A stretch of 64,000 nt of DNA. Source: JAHRVQ01 sp963976815 (GTDB taxonomy: Bacteria > Pseudomonadota > Gammaproteobacteria > Pseudomonadales > Azotimanducaceae). The notes under the pieces were generated by a model. The model searched no databases, was not told the origin of the DNA, and was given only the letters and a program-made list of their open reading frames with translations. Numbering within the stretch: the stretch's first letter is position 1; the number at the start of each line of letters is the position of its first letter. The position numbers were made by a program, and so were the translations under genes. The stretch spans positions 248,001 through 312,000 of the forward strand of contig CAXBLU010000003.1 of assembly GCA_963976815.1 (NCBI GenBank). The letters run 5' to 3'. Positions 27,578-36,247 of the stretch are shown here, in pieces.

Positions 27578-30500
27578 TTACCTCAGGTTCATGATCGTTT
27601 GCGTCACCGCGTCGACCGTCTCAATCGTTTTAGCGCTGGCCTGGAAATTACGTTGCGCAATAATCAGGTTGACCAGCTGGTCCGAGAGTTCAACGTTAGA
27701 GTCCTCAAGGGCGCCGGAGTTAAGGGAGCCCAATGACGCACTTCTAGGTGAACCCACAACGGGTTCGCCGGACTCAAAAGTTTCAGCCCAACCGCTACCA
27801 CCGAGGTTCTGTAAGCCTTGGACGTTAGCAAAATTTGCGAGGGCAACTTGACCCAGGACCTGATTTTCTCCGTTGGAATATCGCGCAAAAATAATGCCGG
27901 TATCCGCAATATCAAGGCCACTTAGCCGACCTGTTGTAAAACCGTCCTGATCGACACTACTGACGGAAAAGACACTGCCAAACTGAGTTGAACTACTCAG
28001 GTCAATGACAAAATTCGAACTGATTGCAGGGTCATTCGGCACTGGAATTTGAGCACCAGCCAAAACGTTGATAGGTGCTAGCGCTCCCGTTGGATTGCCA
28101 TCTTCATCCGTGGGCACCCAGTTGGTGATATGAATGGTTGGGGTTTCTGAATCGACTAATTGACCTGCCTCGTTAAACTGTAATCGATAGCCCGCTTGGG
28201 TCGGCTGGGTATTTTCGGGTGGGGCTGCTGTTAGATCAGGATCCCCGACATCAACGCCGTCTATCTGTACGTACATGGTCCAACGGTTTTGCGCAGAACC
28301 TACTTCATCAGCACGATAGGGCTCTTTAACGAAGTACTGAGTCATTACATGGGAGTTACCGAGGCTATCAAAAATCGTTACGGACGTTGCTGAGTTATAG
28401 GTTTCCTGATTGGTGGGATCAAAACTGTTAATCTGAAATTCGGTAAAGCTATCTTCATCCAGTGCACCAAATAACGCCGTGCGATCGGGATCAGCATTTG
28501 CCAAGGTGACATCCTCATCCAGAATAAAGTCGACGGTGCCGCCAACTGACGCGGCCAAATCGCCACCCACCAGATCCAACACAGCAGGCTGACCATTGGG
28601 GCCTTGAACACTGATACTGTCGGTAACGTCCGTGCTATCGATGGTAAATACCAGATCATTACCCAGTGCAGCGGTCACAATAAGATCCCCGGTATTGGCC
28701 TCCACTTCCGCTGAGATACCTTGAAAAGAAGGCGAATCATTAATGTCGGTAGCCAGGCTCGCAAGATCCGTTGAGGTAAACCGCACACCGTTTACTGTGA
28801 TTGCCAGGTTCCCCGTGTTGTTAAGGTAATCCGCAGAAGGCAGCCGTGCGGTGGTTGAAGCGCTGGCACTAACCCCGGCAACATCATTAAATCGTGCTGA
28901 AATTTCAGCGGCAGATTCACCGGGCAGGGTAGTGACCGTGGTGGTTACGGGGTTAATCGGATCCGTTGAATTAATCACATCAACCGATTGAACGGGGTAG
29001 CCATTATCTACCGCAGCCACGCCGACTTCCGTCACGCCTGTTGATAGATTTAGCACCCGGGCCAGATTATCGGCCGTCACACCAGGATTGGCGGTATTTA
29101 GGTTATTCACTGTGATGGTAGATTCTTCACCGGCAACCGACGCAAAAAATTGTAGTCGTCCGGCGTTGTCAGGATCTTCCCGAACATCCACCGCAATATT
29201 GGAAATCCGCAGTTCGTCCTGGATATCGGCAATTAAGTCATCCAGGGTCTGGATATCGGTATCCAGTGAAATCGTGACGGGTCCACCGTTATTGGTGGTT
29301 GCACCGGCCAGCGAAATATCAAAGGTTGCGGCGGATAAGTTACCGACTTCACCGGTTGTACCGGAAAAGCCACTGGGATCAGGTGTCGCATTAGAGGCAC
29401 CCATTTGAATTCGACCAAGGGCATTCTCTACATTGGTCTGGGTAACACCGTTACCTAAAGACAGGGCAACCCGGGGGTCAATTTCAATGGTTGAACCTTC
29501 ACCGGGTACCGTCGAGAAGAACTGCAAAATGCCCTGGCCTGGTCGGGCTGGATCTTCCCGGACATCAAGGCCAATACCGGTGTTGGTCAAGTCATCACGA
29601 ATGTCGGTGATGAGATCCTGAAGCGTCTGAACATTGCTATCTAACGTAATAATTTGCGTTTGGTTTGCGGTGCCATCAGCCCCACCGCTAAGGCGAATTT
29701 CGAAACTAGCAGACGTATTGATACCATCTGCCGCGGTCGCCCCATCCGTCACACCACCCAACACACCAATGATGTCCGCAGCGGTTGTGACTGAATCACC
29801 GGCAATGCCTGAAACGAGAAAGTTATCAACGGTGACCGTGGACGATTCACCGGCAACGGTTGCATAGAACTGAAGCAAACCAGCATTGTCGGGATCTTCC
29901 TGGGCCCGGACGTCAATTCCAGGAGAGGCAAGACCATCCAATTGCGCATTAATCACTGAGACAAGGGTGTCTAAATCACCGTTGGCAAAGTTCTGTTCTA
30001 GATTCAGGGTGACGGTTCGATTGCCACCGACCCCAGATCCGTTTGCTATGGTGACATCAAAGGTCGCAGAGGTCAGAGAACCCGTTGCACCTATTGCACC
30101 GGCACCCGCGGCAATATTAGTCGCGCCGTCGGAAACACCCAAAAGGTTTGTGATGTCGTTGGCGGTAGTGTCGGATGTTCCAGCGACAAAGTTATCAACG
30201 GTTAAGGAACTGGCAACACCGTCGTCGGTAGAAAAGAATTGTAAACGTCCGCTGTTAGAGGGGTCACTTCGAACATCCACCCCTATACCTGAAGCCACTA
30301 ACTGATCCTGAATATCCGTGAGCAGTGACTGGAAGGAAGTAATATTGGCGGTCAAATTGATCACGGCCGTACCATCATTGGTGCCACCGGCAACAGTGAT
30401 ATCAAAGGTTGAACCGGAACTTGCACTACCATCTGTAATACCACCGAGGGCCGCTTGGACATCCGCCGCTGTGACACCAACACCACCGGGCACATAGTTA

Positions 30501-31588
30501 TCAACTGTTACCGTAGAAGACTCTCCGGCAACAGCGGCTCGAAACTCAATCAGGCCGGAAGCTGCAGGATTTTCAACCGCAACCACGTCAATACCCGCAA
30601 GATCATCGTTGATGTCCGCCAGCAATGTGGTGATATCTGTAATGCTAGTTGTCAGATTAATCGTGACGGTTGTATCACCGTTACCACCGCTACCGTTGGC
30701 AATGGTCACATCAAAAGCCGCGTTAGCACCTACCGCGGAAAAGTCGAATGCCGTAACCGGTGCGGTTGCCGCAATTGCAGACGATTTATTCGCGAAGTTA
30801 AAATTGGTCGGCGCAGAGAGCGATGACAATGTGGTTGGGCTGTTCACACTAAAGTCATGACCAACCAAAGCCTGGGAACCTGTCACTGCCGTTGGATTAT
30901 CCACACCAAAATCGAAGGGGGTGATCGGTGAGTTAGAAGTAATGGCGGAACTACTGTTGACGCTAAAATCAAAAGGTGTTGGCGCGGCGGAAGTTGCAAG
31001 AATTGAAGGCGTATCTAAGGCAACGCCACCCTGGGCTGCGCCAATTTGTGGACCGAGGGAAGAAATTGTCGTACCAAATTGTGCGAGGATCGGAGCTTCA
31101 GCATCGAGATTAACCTGAGAATTAACAGCGGTGGTTTGCTGTGGTGTGAGGTTGCCGGTTTCGATAAACACATCACCCAGAATCCCGCTGACGGTACCCT
31201 GCTCATTTGCTGAGAATCCCTGCATTCTCGAGCCGTTGTTATTAACGATGTAACCGTCCTTATCGAGACCAAAAATACCAGCGCGAGTATAGGTAGTGGT
31301 TCCTTCGCTATTGAGGATAAAAAATCCCTCACCATCAATTGCAACATCCAGACTGTTGCTGGTGAAACTAATGCTGCCCTGGTCAAACTGTTGGGACACG
31401 GTACCTACTTGCACGCCCGAGCCAACCTGCTGCGAACCATTGCCTAGCGCATTAGAAGAATACACATCGGCAAACTCTGTCCTTGATTGTTTGAAACCCG
31501 TGGTACTGGCATTAGCAATATTGTTACCGGTGATCTTCAGATCGTTAGACGCTGCTCTAAGTCCGCTTAAGGCTGTACTAAATGGCAT
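27578..31588 (-). CDS. flgE: Giant flagellar hook protein FlgE (1336 residues)
   Basis: Hook subunit, about three times the usual 400 residues. Residues 1-170 are canonical (LSGLRAASNDLKITGNNIAN, LDVAIDGEGFFIL), as are about 1045-1336, ending in LVNLIIAQRNFQASAKTIET. The insert between holds two repeat families: five short units of about 18 residues (FDFSVNS / FDFGVDN / HDFSVNS / FNFANKS / FDFSAVG) at 200-290, and five long units of about 100-125 residues at 291-860. Each long unit has the pattern ATFDVTIANGSG, a strand ending in INL or TLD, a helix LLADIQDDL-like, GIDVR-x-DP, LQFF, GESSTVTVDN. Residues 860-1045 are a further beta domain. The repeats should project from the hook surface as extra domains. 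Confidence 0.96.
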   Translation of the reverse strand: MPFSTALSGLRAASNDLKITGNNIANASTTGFKQSRTEFADVYSSNALGNGSQQVGSGVQVGTVSQQFDQGSISFTSNSLDVAIDGEGFFILNSEGTTTYTRAGIFGLDKDGYIVNNNGSRMQGFSANEQGTVSGILGDVFIETGNLTPQQTTAVNSQVNLDAEAPILAQFGTTISSLGPQIGAAQGGVALDTPSILATSAAPTPFDFSVNSSSAITSNSPITPFDFGVDNPTAVTGSQALVGHDFSVNSPTTLSSLSAPTNFNFANKSSAIAATAPVTAFDFSAVGANAAFDVTIANGSGGNGDTTVTINLTTSITDITTLLADINDDLAGIDVVAVENPAASGLIEFRAAVAGESSTVTVDNYVPGGVGVTAADVQAALGGITDGSASSGSTFDITVAGGTNDGTAVINLTANITSFQSLLTDIQDQLVASGIGVDVRSDPSNSGRLQFFSTDDGVASSLTVDNFVAGTSDTTANDITNLLGVSDGATNIAAGAGAIGATGSLTSATFDVTIANGSGVGGNRTVTLNLEQNFANGDLDTLVSVINAQLDGLASPGIDVRAQEDPDNAGLLQFYATVAGESSTVTVDNFLVSGIAGDSVTTAADIIGVLGGVTDGATAADGINTSASFEIRLSGGADGTANQTQIITLDSNVQTLQDLITDIRDDLTNTGIGLDVREDPARPGQGILQFFSTVPGEGSTIEIDPRVALSLGNGVTQTNVENALGRIQMGASNATPDPSGFSGTTGEVGNLSAATFDISLAGATTNNGGPVTISLDTDIQTLDDLIADIQDELRISNIAVDVREDPDNAGRLQFFASVAGEESTITVNNLNTANPGVTADNLARVLNLSTGVTEVGVAAVDNGYPVQSVDVINSTDPINPVTTTVTTLPGESAAEISARFNDVAGVSASASTTARLPSADYLNNTGNLAITVNGVRFTSTDLASLATDINDSPSFQGISAEVEANTGDLIVTAALGNDLVFTIDSTDVTDSISVQGPNGQPAVLDLVGGDLAASVGGTVDFILDEDVTLANADPDRTALFGALDEDSFTEFQINSFDPTNQETYNSATSVTIFDSLGNSHVMTQYFVKEPYRADEVGSAQNRWTMYVQIDGVDVGDPDLTAAPPENTQPTQAGYRLQFNEAGQLVDSETPTIHITNWVPTDEDGNPTGALAPINVLAGAQIPVPNDPAISSNFVIDLSSSTQFGSVFSVSSVDQDGFTTGRLSGLDIADTGIIFARYSNGENQVLGQVALANFANVQGLQNLGGSGWAETFESGEPVVGSPRSASLGSLNSGALEDSNVELSDQLVNLIIAQRNFQASAKTIETVDAVTQTIMNLR
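29009..30718 (-). repeat. Five long protein-level tandem repeats in flgE
   Basis: Encodes residues 291-860 of FlgE as five units starting near residues 291, 393, 507, 626 and 752. Each keeps the order F-D-V/I-T/S-I/L-A, a helix with ADI-x-D-x-L, V-R/E-D-P, G-x-LQFF, E-S-T-V/I-T-V. Units differ at the DNA level, so the duplication is old. Confidence 0.85.
30719..30991 (-). repeat. Five short protein-level repeats in flgE
   Basis: Encodes residues 200-290 of FlgE as five units of about 18 residues centred on F-D-F-S/G-V-N/D, each followed by S/T-A-I/V-T-like linkers. They directly precede the five long repeats. Confidence 0.75.
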
Positions 31589-31617
31589 ATTGTGTTCCTC
31601 GTATCAAATTCGTGTGC

Positions 31618-32286
31618 TTAGAGAATTTCTTCAACATCTAGAAGTGCAATCGGCCCCTTGCCTTGAATGTTCAGCAGGACACTTCGGTCGGGGTTAATGC
31701 TAACGCTGTCTACGTTGGCCGAAAGTGAGATATCTATTTGCTCCTCGGTAGAGCCGTTATTACTCACAGCCTTAAAGAAGTATTCACCGGCGGAATAAGG
31801 CACTCCGTCGTTGTCTTTACCATTCCAGGCAAAGCGGATCTCACCCTGGGCTTGACTCCCGAGGTCAATCTGATCGATCAAAACGCCGGCGCTATTAGAA
31901 ATATCGAGCTTAAGATCCGTTGTACTGTTATCCAGCTTAATTGAACCCGTCACCTCACCCTCCGGTGCAAGGAAGCTGCTATCAGTCTTAACATGTACCG
32001 TTCTACCGACGAGTGCAGAAGCTTGCAGCGCTTGGCTAGATTGCAGACTGGAAGACATCACCTCCACCGTGCTGTTTAAATTATCGATGCCCTCGACGGA
32101 ACTAAACTGAGCAAGTTGCGCAATAAAGTCGCCATTTTCCTGGGGGTTTAGCGGGTCCTGGTTATTTAGCTGGGCCACCATCAATTCGAGGAACGCGTTT
32201 TTATCAAGCTCCTTGTTCTTTTCCTGGGTCTTAATCGCCAGGTCTTGAACCACTGAATTTGTTTGTACTGAACTTATTTCACTCAT
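31618..32286 (-). CDS. flgD: Hook cap/scaffold protein FlgD
   Basis: Temporary cap that guides hook assembly, 222 residues, normal length. The N-terminal region has NAFLELMVAQLNNQDPLNPQENGDFIAQLAQFSSVEG-type signature (LMVAQLNNQDPLNPQENGDF). Residues 105-200 form the FlgD Tudor/Ig-like domain with AWNGKDNDG. It lies between flgC and the giant flgE and, despite its partner, has not expanded. Confidence 0.96.
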   Translation of the reverse strand: MSEISSVQTNSVVQDLAIKTQEKNKELDKNAFLELMVAQLNNQDPLNPQENGDFIAQLAQFSSVEGIDNLNSTVEVMSSSLQSSQALQASALVGRTVHVKTDSSFLAPEGEVTGSIKLDNSTTDLKLDISNSAGVLIDQIDLGSQAQGEIRFAWNGKDNDGVPYSAGEYFFKAVSNNGSTEEQIDISLSANVDSVSINPDRSVLLNIQGKGPIALLDVEEIL

Positions 32287-32317
32287 GTTTGCTTCTCGCC
32301 TCTCAGCTTAATAAGGA

Positions 32318-32752
32318 CTACTGACCCAGGGTCAATACTCGCTGGGCCATTGTTTTTGCTGTATTCATTAACTCGACGTTCATCTGGTAACTGCGTGAAG
32401 ACGAGATCATATTGGTCATTTCTTCCACGACATTGACATTGGGATAGGTCACATAACCTTCCTCGTCAGCCATGGGATGGTAGGGTTCATAACGTAAATC
32501 GTAAGGTGCTTCACTTTCGACAATACCCAGGACACGAACACCGCCATCGGCATCAAACGCACCCTGCTGATCTTTATCTAAAAAGGCATTATCAAATATT
32601 GCGGAAAATACCGGATGCCGCGCCTTATAGGTTTCGTTAACACTACTCGCAACTGTCTGGGCGTTTGCCAGATTACTAGCGGTAGTATTCAATCGAATGG
32701 ACTGGGCGTTCATCCCGGTGCCGGTGATGTTAAATACGTTGTATAGCGACAT
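32318..32752 (-). CDS. flgC: Proximal rod protein FlgC
   Basis: Proximal rod subunit, 144 residues. N-terminal SLYNVFNITGTGMNAQSIRL and NTTASNLANAQT, a central VLGIVESEAPYDLRYEPYHP, and the C-terminal VNVVEEMTNMISSSRSYQMN are characteristic. It follows flgB by 16 bases. Confidence 0.97.
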   Translation of the reverse strand: MSLYNVFNITGTGMNAQSIRLNTTASNLANAQTVASSVNETYKARHPVFSAIFDNAFLDKDQQGAFDADGGVRVLGIVESEAPYDLRYEPYHPMADEEGYVTYPNVNVVEEMTNMISSSRSYQMNVELMNTAKTMAQRVLTLGQ

Positions 32753-32768
32753 GATCTACTCCCGGCGC

Positions 32769-33164
32769 TTAGTTCTGGCCACGAATGGCGCTAGACAGAC
32801 CTTTAAACTTGCCGTTTAAAAACGTGAAGCTGGCCTGGAACTCGAGGGCATTACGCATGTAGTTGGTTTCCTCAATTTCAGGGTCAACTGTATTGCCATC
32901 AAGGGAAGGTTGGAGCGGCGTGCGGTAGAGAAGATCAGAGGATGGCGACGCCAATTTGCCGCCTATGTGTCCGTTGCGCGTGGTGCGAAGCGTGACGCTG
33001 GGGCTGGCGACGGACTTCATCGCGTCCGAGAAGCGCATATCCCTCGCCTGGTATCCCGGTGTATCCGCATTGACCAAATTATTGGCGATGACCTCCGCAC
33101 GCTTGGCGCGGAACTCCATGGCACTTGGGTGAATTCCGAGGGCGTTGGCGAAGCTAATTGTCAT
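32769..33164 (-). CDS. flgB: Proximal rod protein FlgB
   Basis: First gene of the flg operon, 131 residues. The inner ATG (MTISFANALGIHPSAMEF) is chosen because GGAAC lies upstream and because the sigma-54 promoter places the transcript start at about base 33190, on top of the alternative upstream ATG. Conserved RAEVIANNLVNADTPGYQAR and, near the end, TNYMRNALEFQASFTFL identify the rod protein. Confidence 0.95.
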   Translation of the reverse strand: MTISFANALGIHPSAMEFRAKRAEVIANNLVNADTPGYQARDMRFSDAMKSVASPSVTLRTTRNGHIGGKLASPSSDLLYRTPLQPSLDGNTVDPEIEETNYMRNALEFQASFTFLNGKFKGLSSAIRGQN

Positions 33165-33200
33165 GGCTAGTTCCAGATAAAACTGATTCATAGCCTATAG

Positions 33201-33216
33201 AGCAAAGCCTGTGCCA
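33201..33216 (-). promoter_or_regulatory. Sigma-54 promoter of the flgB operon
   Basis: Reading leftwards, TGGCACAGGCTTTGCT matches TGGCACG-N4-TTGCW at every conserved position except G7, with GG and GC separated by the required 10 bases. It should be driven by a FlrC/FleR-type activator, as for class III flagellar genes in Vibrio and Pseudomonas. Confidence 0.9.
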
Positions 33217-33269
33217 ACAGGTATTATTGTTTTATTTCAATTACTTAGGGTTTTTTGATGCTTGCCGGA

Positions 33270-33324
33270 GCGGCAATATACTGCCTGTAGGAATTGCCGC
33301 CTGGGCAATAGATAGACCCAGGCG
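33270..33324. terminator. Two overlapping inverted repeats after cheV
   Basis: GCGGCAAT/ATTGCCGC (33270-33300) and CGCCTGGG/CCCAGGCG (33298-33324) overlap and fill the gap between the cheV stop and the flgB promoter. They probably end cheV transcription, although neither stem is followed by a good T-run. Confidence 0.5.
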
Positions 33325-33333
33325 AGGCAAGGA

Positions 33334-34248
33334 TTAGCTGACGGCAACCAGGTCCGCGACCCGTTGGGCAAGTTCGTCAGCTTTAAATTTAGGAAGGAAA
33401 TCGTCAGCACCGACCTTCTTCACCATATTGAGGTTAAAGACCCCTGAGAGGGAAGTGTGCATCAAGATAAACATGTCCTCGGTACGGGGGTCACCTTTGA
33501 GTTCCGCCGTTAAGGTGTAGCCGTCCATTTCTGGCATTTCAACGTCGGAGATAATCATGAAGTAGGCATCCTGGGGTCGCAACCCTTCATCTAGCATACC
33601 GCGAATGTGATCCAGGGCTTCTTTGCCATCCTTCTTCTGTTCACTCTCAAGTCCAAGTTGCTCAAGGGCTCTTTGGATCTGCTTACGGGCAACCGCAGAG
33701 TCGTCGACAATAAGTACCTTACGGTCCATCTTTTTGTCGTTACCCTGACTATTTGCGATCACATCTTCAGAAACGGTCTGTTGCACAGGTGCAATTTCAG
33801 AAATGATTTTTTCTACATCAAGAATTTCAATTAGTAGATCATCGTTGTGGGTGACCGCGGTCAGATAACTACTATTACCGGCCCCTCGGGGTGGCGGTAG
33901 AACCGACTCCCAGTTTTTGTTGATGATCCGATCCACTGAATTCACCAGGAACCCCTGAATCTTCATATTGTATTCGGTGATGATGACAAGGGAGTCTTCT
34001 GGTTTTTCAATATCCGGCATGCCCACACAGGCACCCAGATCAATGATCGAAATTGAAGAGCCCCGAACATGGGCGACGCCCCGAACAACACGATGCTGTT
34101 TTGGCATGTTATACAGGCGTGGGCAGTTCAATACCTCGCGCACCTTAAACACGTTGATGCCATACATCTGTTTGCCCCGGAGCCTGAATAGCAGCAACTC
34201 CAGCCGATTTTGTCCCACCAGCTGAGTTCGCTGGTTCACACTTTCCAT
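33334..34248 (-). CDS. cheV: Chemotaxis coupling protein CheV
   Basis: Cytoplasmic chemotaxis adaptor of 304 residues linking receptors to CheA. The ATG start follows AGGA closely; a GTG four codons upstream is less likely. Residues 15-155 are a CheW-like domain (FRLRGKQMYGINVFKVREVL, VRGVAHVRGSSISIIDLG). Residues 175-300 are a response-regulator receiver domain with VLIVDDSAVARKQ and phosphorylation site Asp in IISDVEMPEMDG. In many relatives cheR lies between cheV and flgB; it is absent here. Confidence 0.96.
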   Translation of the reverse strand: MESVNQRTQLVGQNRLELLLFRLRGKQMYGINVFKVREVLNCPRLYNMPKQHRVVRGVAHVRGSSISIIDLGACVGMPDIEKPEDSLVIITEYNMKIQGFLVNSVDRIINKNWESVLPPPRGAGNSSYLTAVTHNDDLLIEILDVEKIISEIAPVQQTVSEDVIANSQGNDKKMDRKVLIVDDSAVARKQIQRALEQLGLESEQKKDGKEALDHIRGMLDEGLRPQDAYFMIISDVEMPEMDGYTLTAELKGDPRTEDMFILMHTSLSGVFNLNMVKKVGADDFLPKFKADELAQRVADLVAVS

Positions 34249-34308
34249 TATTCCTGCCACTCGACACTCCAGCCTTTATTACAGTCGATTTGAGTTTTAT
34301 CTCCAGGC

Positions 34309-34324
34309 TGGCATAACTGTTGCT
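34309..34324 (+). promoter_or_regulatory. Sigma-54 promoter of flgA
   Basis: TGGCATAACTGTTGCT has GG and GC at the correct 10-base spacing and the full TTGCW box. It differs from consensus at C6 and G7. It lies about 75 bases before the flgA ATG. Confidence 0.75.
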
Positions 34325-34396
34325 ACCTACTCAGCCTGAGACCCGAAACCGTCGTTGCTTTGACGGTTGCGTAAATCACTTCTTAAAGCATAGGCG

Positions 34397-35104
34397 ATGT
34401 CCATGAACCGGCAACTCAAAAACCTGCTTCTGTTAATGATTCTGGCCATCGGTGTCCTGGGGGCATCTAATGCAGCTGCAGCAACGGGCGCTCTGGTTCA
34501 GAAGGTAGAGAGTTTTCTGCTCGAAGAGATTGACGAGTCTTACCCCGAGGCCCTGGAAATCAATATCACCGTGCGCCCTCCAGACACAAGGCTTACCATC
34601 GAAGATTGCGAGCTTCCGGAATTGAGCCTGCACGGCTCCGATAGAATCCGAAGTCGGGTATTGGTCCGGGCAGAATGTAGTGAAACCTTTGTGTTGCATC
34701 TACCGGCGGTGATCGAAATCCACCAGGCTGTTGTCACCACCGCAACGGCGGTGAGTCGCCAAACCCTGTTGATGCGGGATCAGCTAACCACGACCCCCGT
34801 CAACATATTGGCGAATCATAGGAAATATTTGTCTGCTATTCCTGAAGCGACGGGAAAAGTCATCACCCGTTCGGTTCGAGAGGGTACGCCACTTACCGCT
34901 GGCATGCTCAAAACTCCTGATCTGATCAGCCGCGGTGACAACGTTGTAATTGTGGCCAGCAGAGGCGAGCTCGTAGTTCGGATGCCCGGCGTGGCCATGG
35001 CAACCGGCGGCATGAACGAACAAATTAATGTTCGGAATGAATCGTCCGATAGAGTAGTCAAAGGCTGGATAAAAGGTCCAGGGGAAGTGCACGTGCCATT
35101 TTAA
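34397..35104 (+). CDS. flgA: P-ring assembly chaperone FlgA
   Basis: Periplasmic chaperone for P-ring assembly, 235 residues. A Sec signal peptide covers about residues 8-29 (LLLLMILAIGVLGASNAAAA). The SAF/FlgA C-terminal region has REGTPLTAGMLKTPDLISRGD and VVRMPGVAMATGGMNEQINVRN. A second in-frame ATG two codons later is an equally possible start. It is divergent from cheV and followed by flgM. Confidence 0.95.
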   Translation: MSMNRQLKNLLLLMILAIGVLGASNAAAATGALVQKVESFLLEEIDESYPEALEINITVRPPDTRLTIEDCELPELSLHGSDRIRSRVLVRAECSETFVLHLPAVIEIHQAVVTTATAVSRQTLLMRDQLTTTPVNILANHRKYLSAIPEATGKVITRSVREGTPLTAGMLKTPDLISRGDNVVIVASRGELVVRMPGVAMATGGMNEQINVRNESSDRVVKGWIKGPGEVHVPF

Positions 35105-35158
35105 CTTTCCGTAACCAACGCGGTCAAAATGGCCCCTGTAGATGACTTTTGACAAAAC

Positions 35159-35181
35159 GTGAAAATAAATTTCACTTTTTT
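35159..35181 (+). terminator. Weak A/T-rich hairpin terminator after flgA
   Basis: Stem GTGAAA/TTTCAC with a 5-base loop is followed by six T residues. The stem is short and A/T-rich, so termination is probably partial. It ends just before the sigma-28 promoter of flgM. Confidence 0.5.
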
Positions 35182-35182
35182 C

Positions 35183-35209
35183 TAAAGTGCCGCTCTAGTT
35201 GGCCGCTAA
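35183..35209 (+). promoter_or_regulatory. Sigma-28 (FliA) promoter of flgM
   Basis: TAAA, exactly 15 bases, then GCCGCTAA, a 7/8 match to the consensus GCCGATAA. It is the best sigma-28 site in the window. FlgM inhibits sigma-28, so this promoter closes a feedback loop. Confidence 0.88.
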
Positions 35210-35282
35210 CCTAAAGTGAATAGAAAGAATATGCTGAATAACCAGCAACCATACATAGCTTATAACGAGGTTCACCAGTCAA

Positions 35283-35582
35283 ATGGTTAACAATATCAAT
35301 GGCTTAACGCCGACTCAGAACCATACGAGTCGCAGCCGCGAGAAGCCTCAGGGTCCGGAGAAGGCGGTAACTGCCCAGGAATCTCCTCGCCCCAGCGGCG
35401 ACAAAGTGGATTTGAGTACTGAGGCCAAGCAGCTTCAGGACATCGAAGCCAGCTTGAAACGCTTGCCCGAGGTAGATCAGGAACGGGTTTCCCACTTGAG
35501 GGACGCATTACGGGAAGGTAACTATTCCGTAGACCCATCGCGCCTGGCTGCGAAAATCGCTCAGTTCGAGCTAGACATATAA
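35283..35582 (+). CDS. flgM: Anti-sigma-28 factor FlgM
   Basis: Holds FliA inactive until it is exported through the completed hook, 99 residues. The N-terminal half is disordered (Gln/Pro/Ser-rich). The conserved sigma-binding helices are at about 40-99: DKVDLSTEAKQLQDIEASL and VSHLRDALREGNYSVDPSRLAAKI. It is co-transcribed with flgN, 16 bases downstream. Confidence 0.96.
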   Translation: MVNNINGLTPTQNHTSRSREKPQGPEKAVTAQESPRPSGDKVDLSTEAKQLQDIEASLKRLPEVDQERVSHLRDALREGNYSVDPSRLAAKIAQFELDI

Positions 35583-35598
35583 AACAGGAGTATCTCGC

Positions 35599-36090
35599 AT
35601 GGATGCGAATCTGGACCCTCCTTACGACATTCAATATCTCGTCAACCGGGACCTTTCCGGCTATACAGAATTACTTGAGCTGCTCCAAAGCGAGAAGCAG
35701 CTACTGGTAAATCGAGACTTCGACACCTTTGCCGCTGTATTGGAACGCAAACATGCATTGCTCACGGTCCTCGACGCGCAAACCAAACTTCGCCTAAATC
35801 TACTTACCTCACGCAAACTCAGCAGCGATGAAGCGGGCATGCAGGCCTTAATCGAGCAACAGCCGGAGTATGGTCGCGAGACACTCATTGCCAATTGGGC
35901 AGATCTGAAAAAAATTGTCATGAAATGTAACCGCCAGAATGAGGTGAACGCCAAGATCGCCCATCGCGCACAAACCACCAGCCGCCAAATTCTTAACATC
36001 CTAAAGGGTGCCCCCATCAGCACAAACCTTTACGGCAAAAGCGGCACAGCTAAAGGCAGCGATGCCGGCTTAAGTATTACCCGGGCCTAG
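35599..36090 (+). CDS. flgN: FlgK/FlgL export chaperone FlgN
   Basis: Cytoplasmic helical chaperone for FlgK and FlgL, 163 residues, with ACAGGAG upstream. The FlgN family pattern is visible in LLELLQSEKQLLVNRDFDTF, LTVLDAQTKLRL and a long helix CNRQNEVNAKIAHRAQ. Its client FlgK is unusually large here. The last 20 residues are Gly/Ser-rich and probably flexible. Confidence 0.93.
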   Translation: MDANLDPPYDIQYLVNRDLSGYTELLELLQSEKQLLVNRDFDTFAAVLERKHALLTVLDAQTKLRLNLLTSRKLSSDEAGMQALIEQQPEYGRETLIANWADLKKIVMKCNRQNEVNAKIAHRAQTTSRQILNILKGAPISTNLYGKSGTAKGSDAGLSITRA

Positions 36091-36247
36091 CAGCACAACT
36101 CTTTCGGGTTCTGCTTGCGCAAAATAGACAAATCGTTAGGGATTTGTTCACTTCTTAATCAATTCACTGCTTCTTTTTATATTTTGGGTTGCGCTTCAAA
36201 TTGCGCTCTATTAGTTTTGGTACTCCCACACTAACTCCGGAGCCCAT

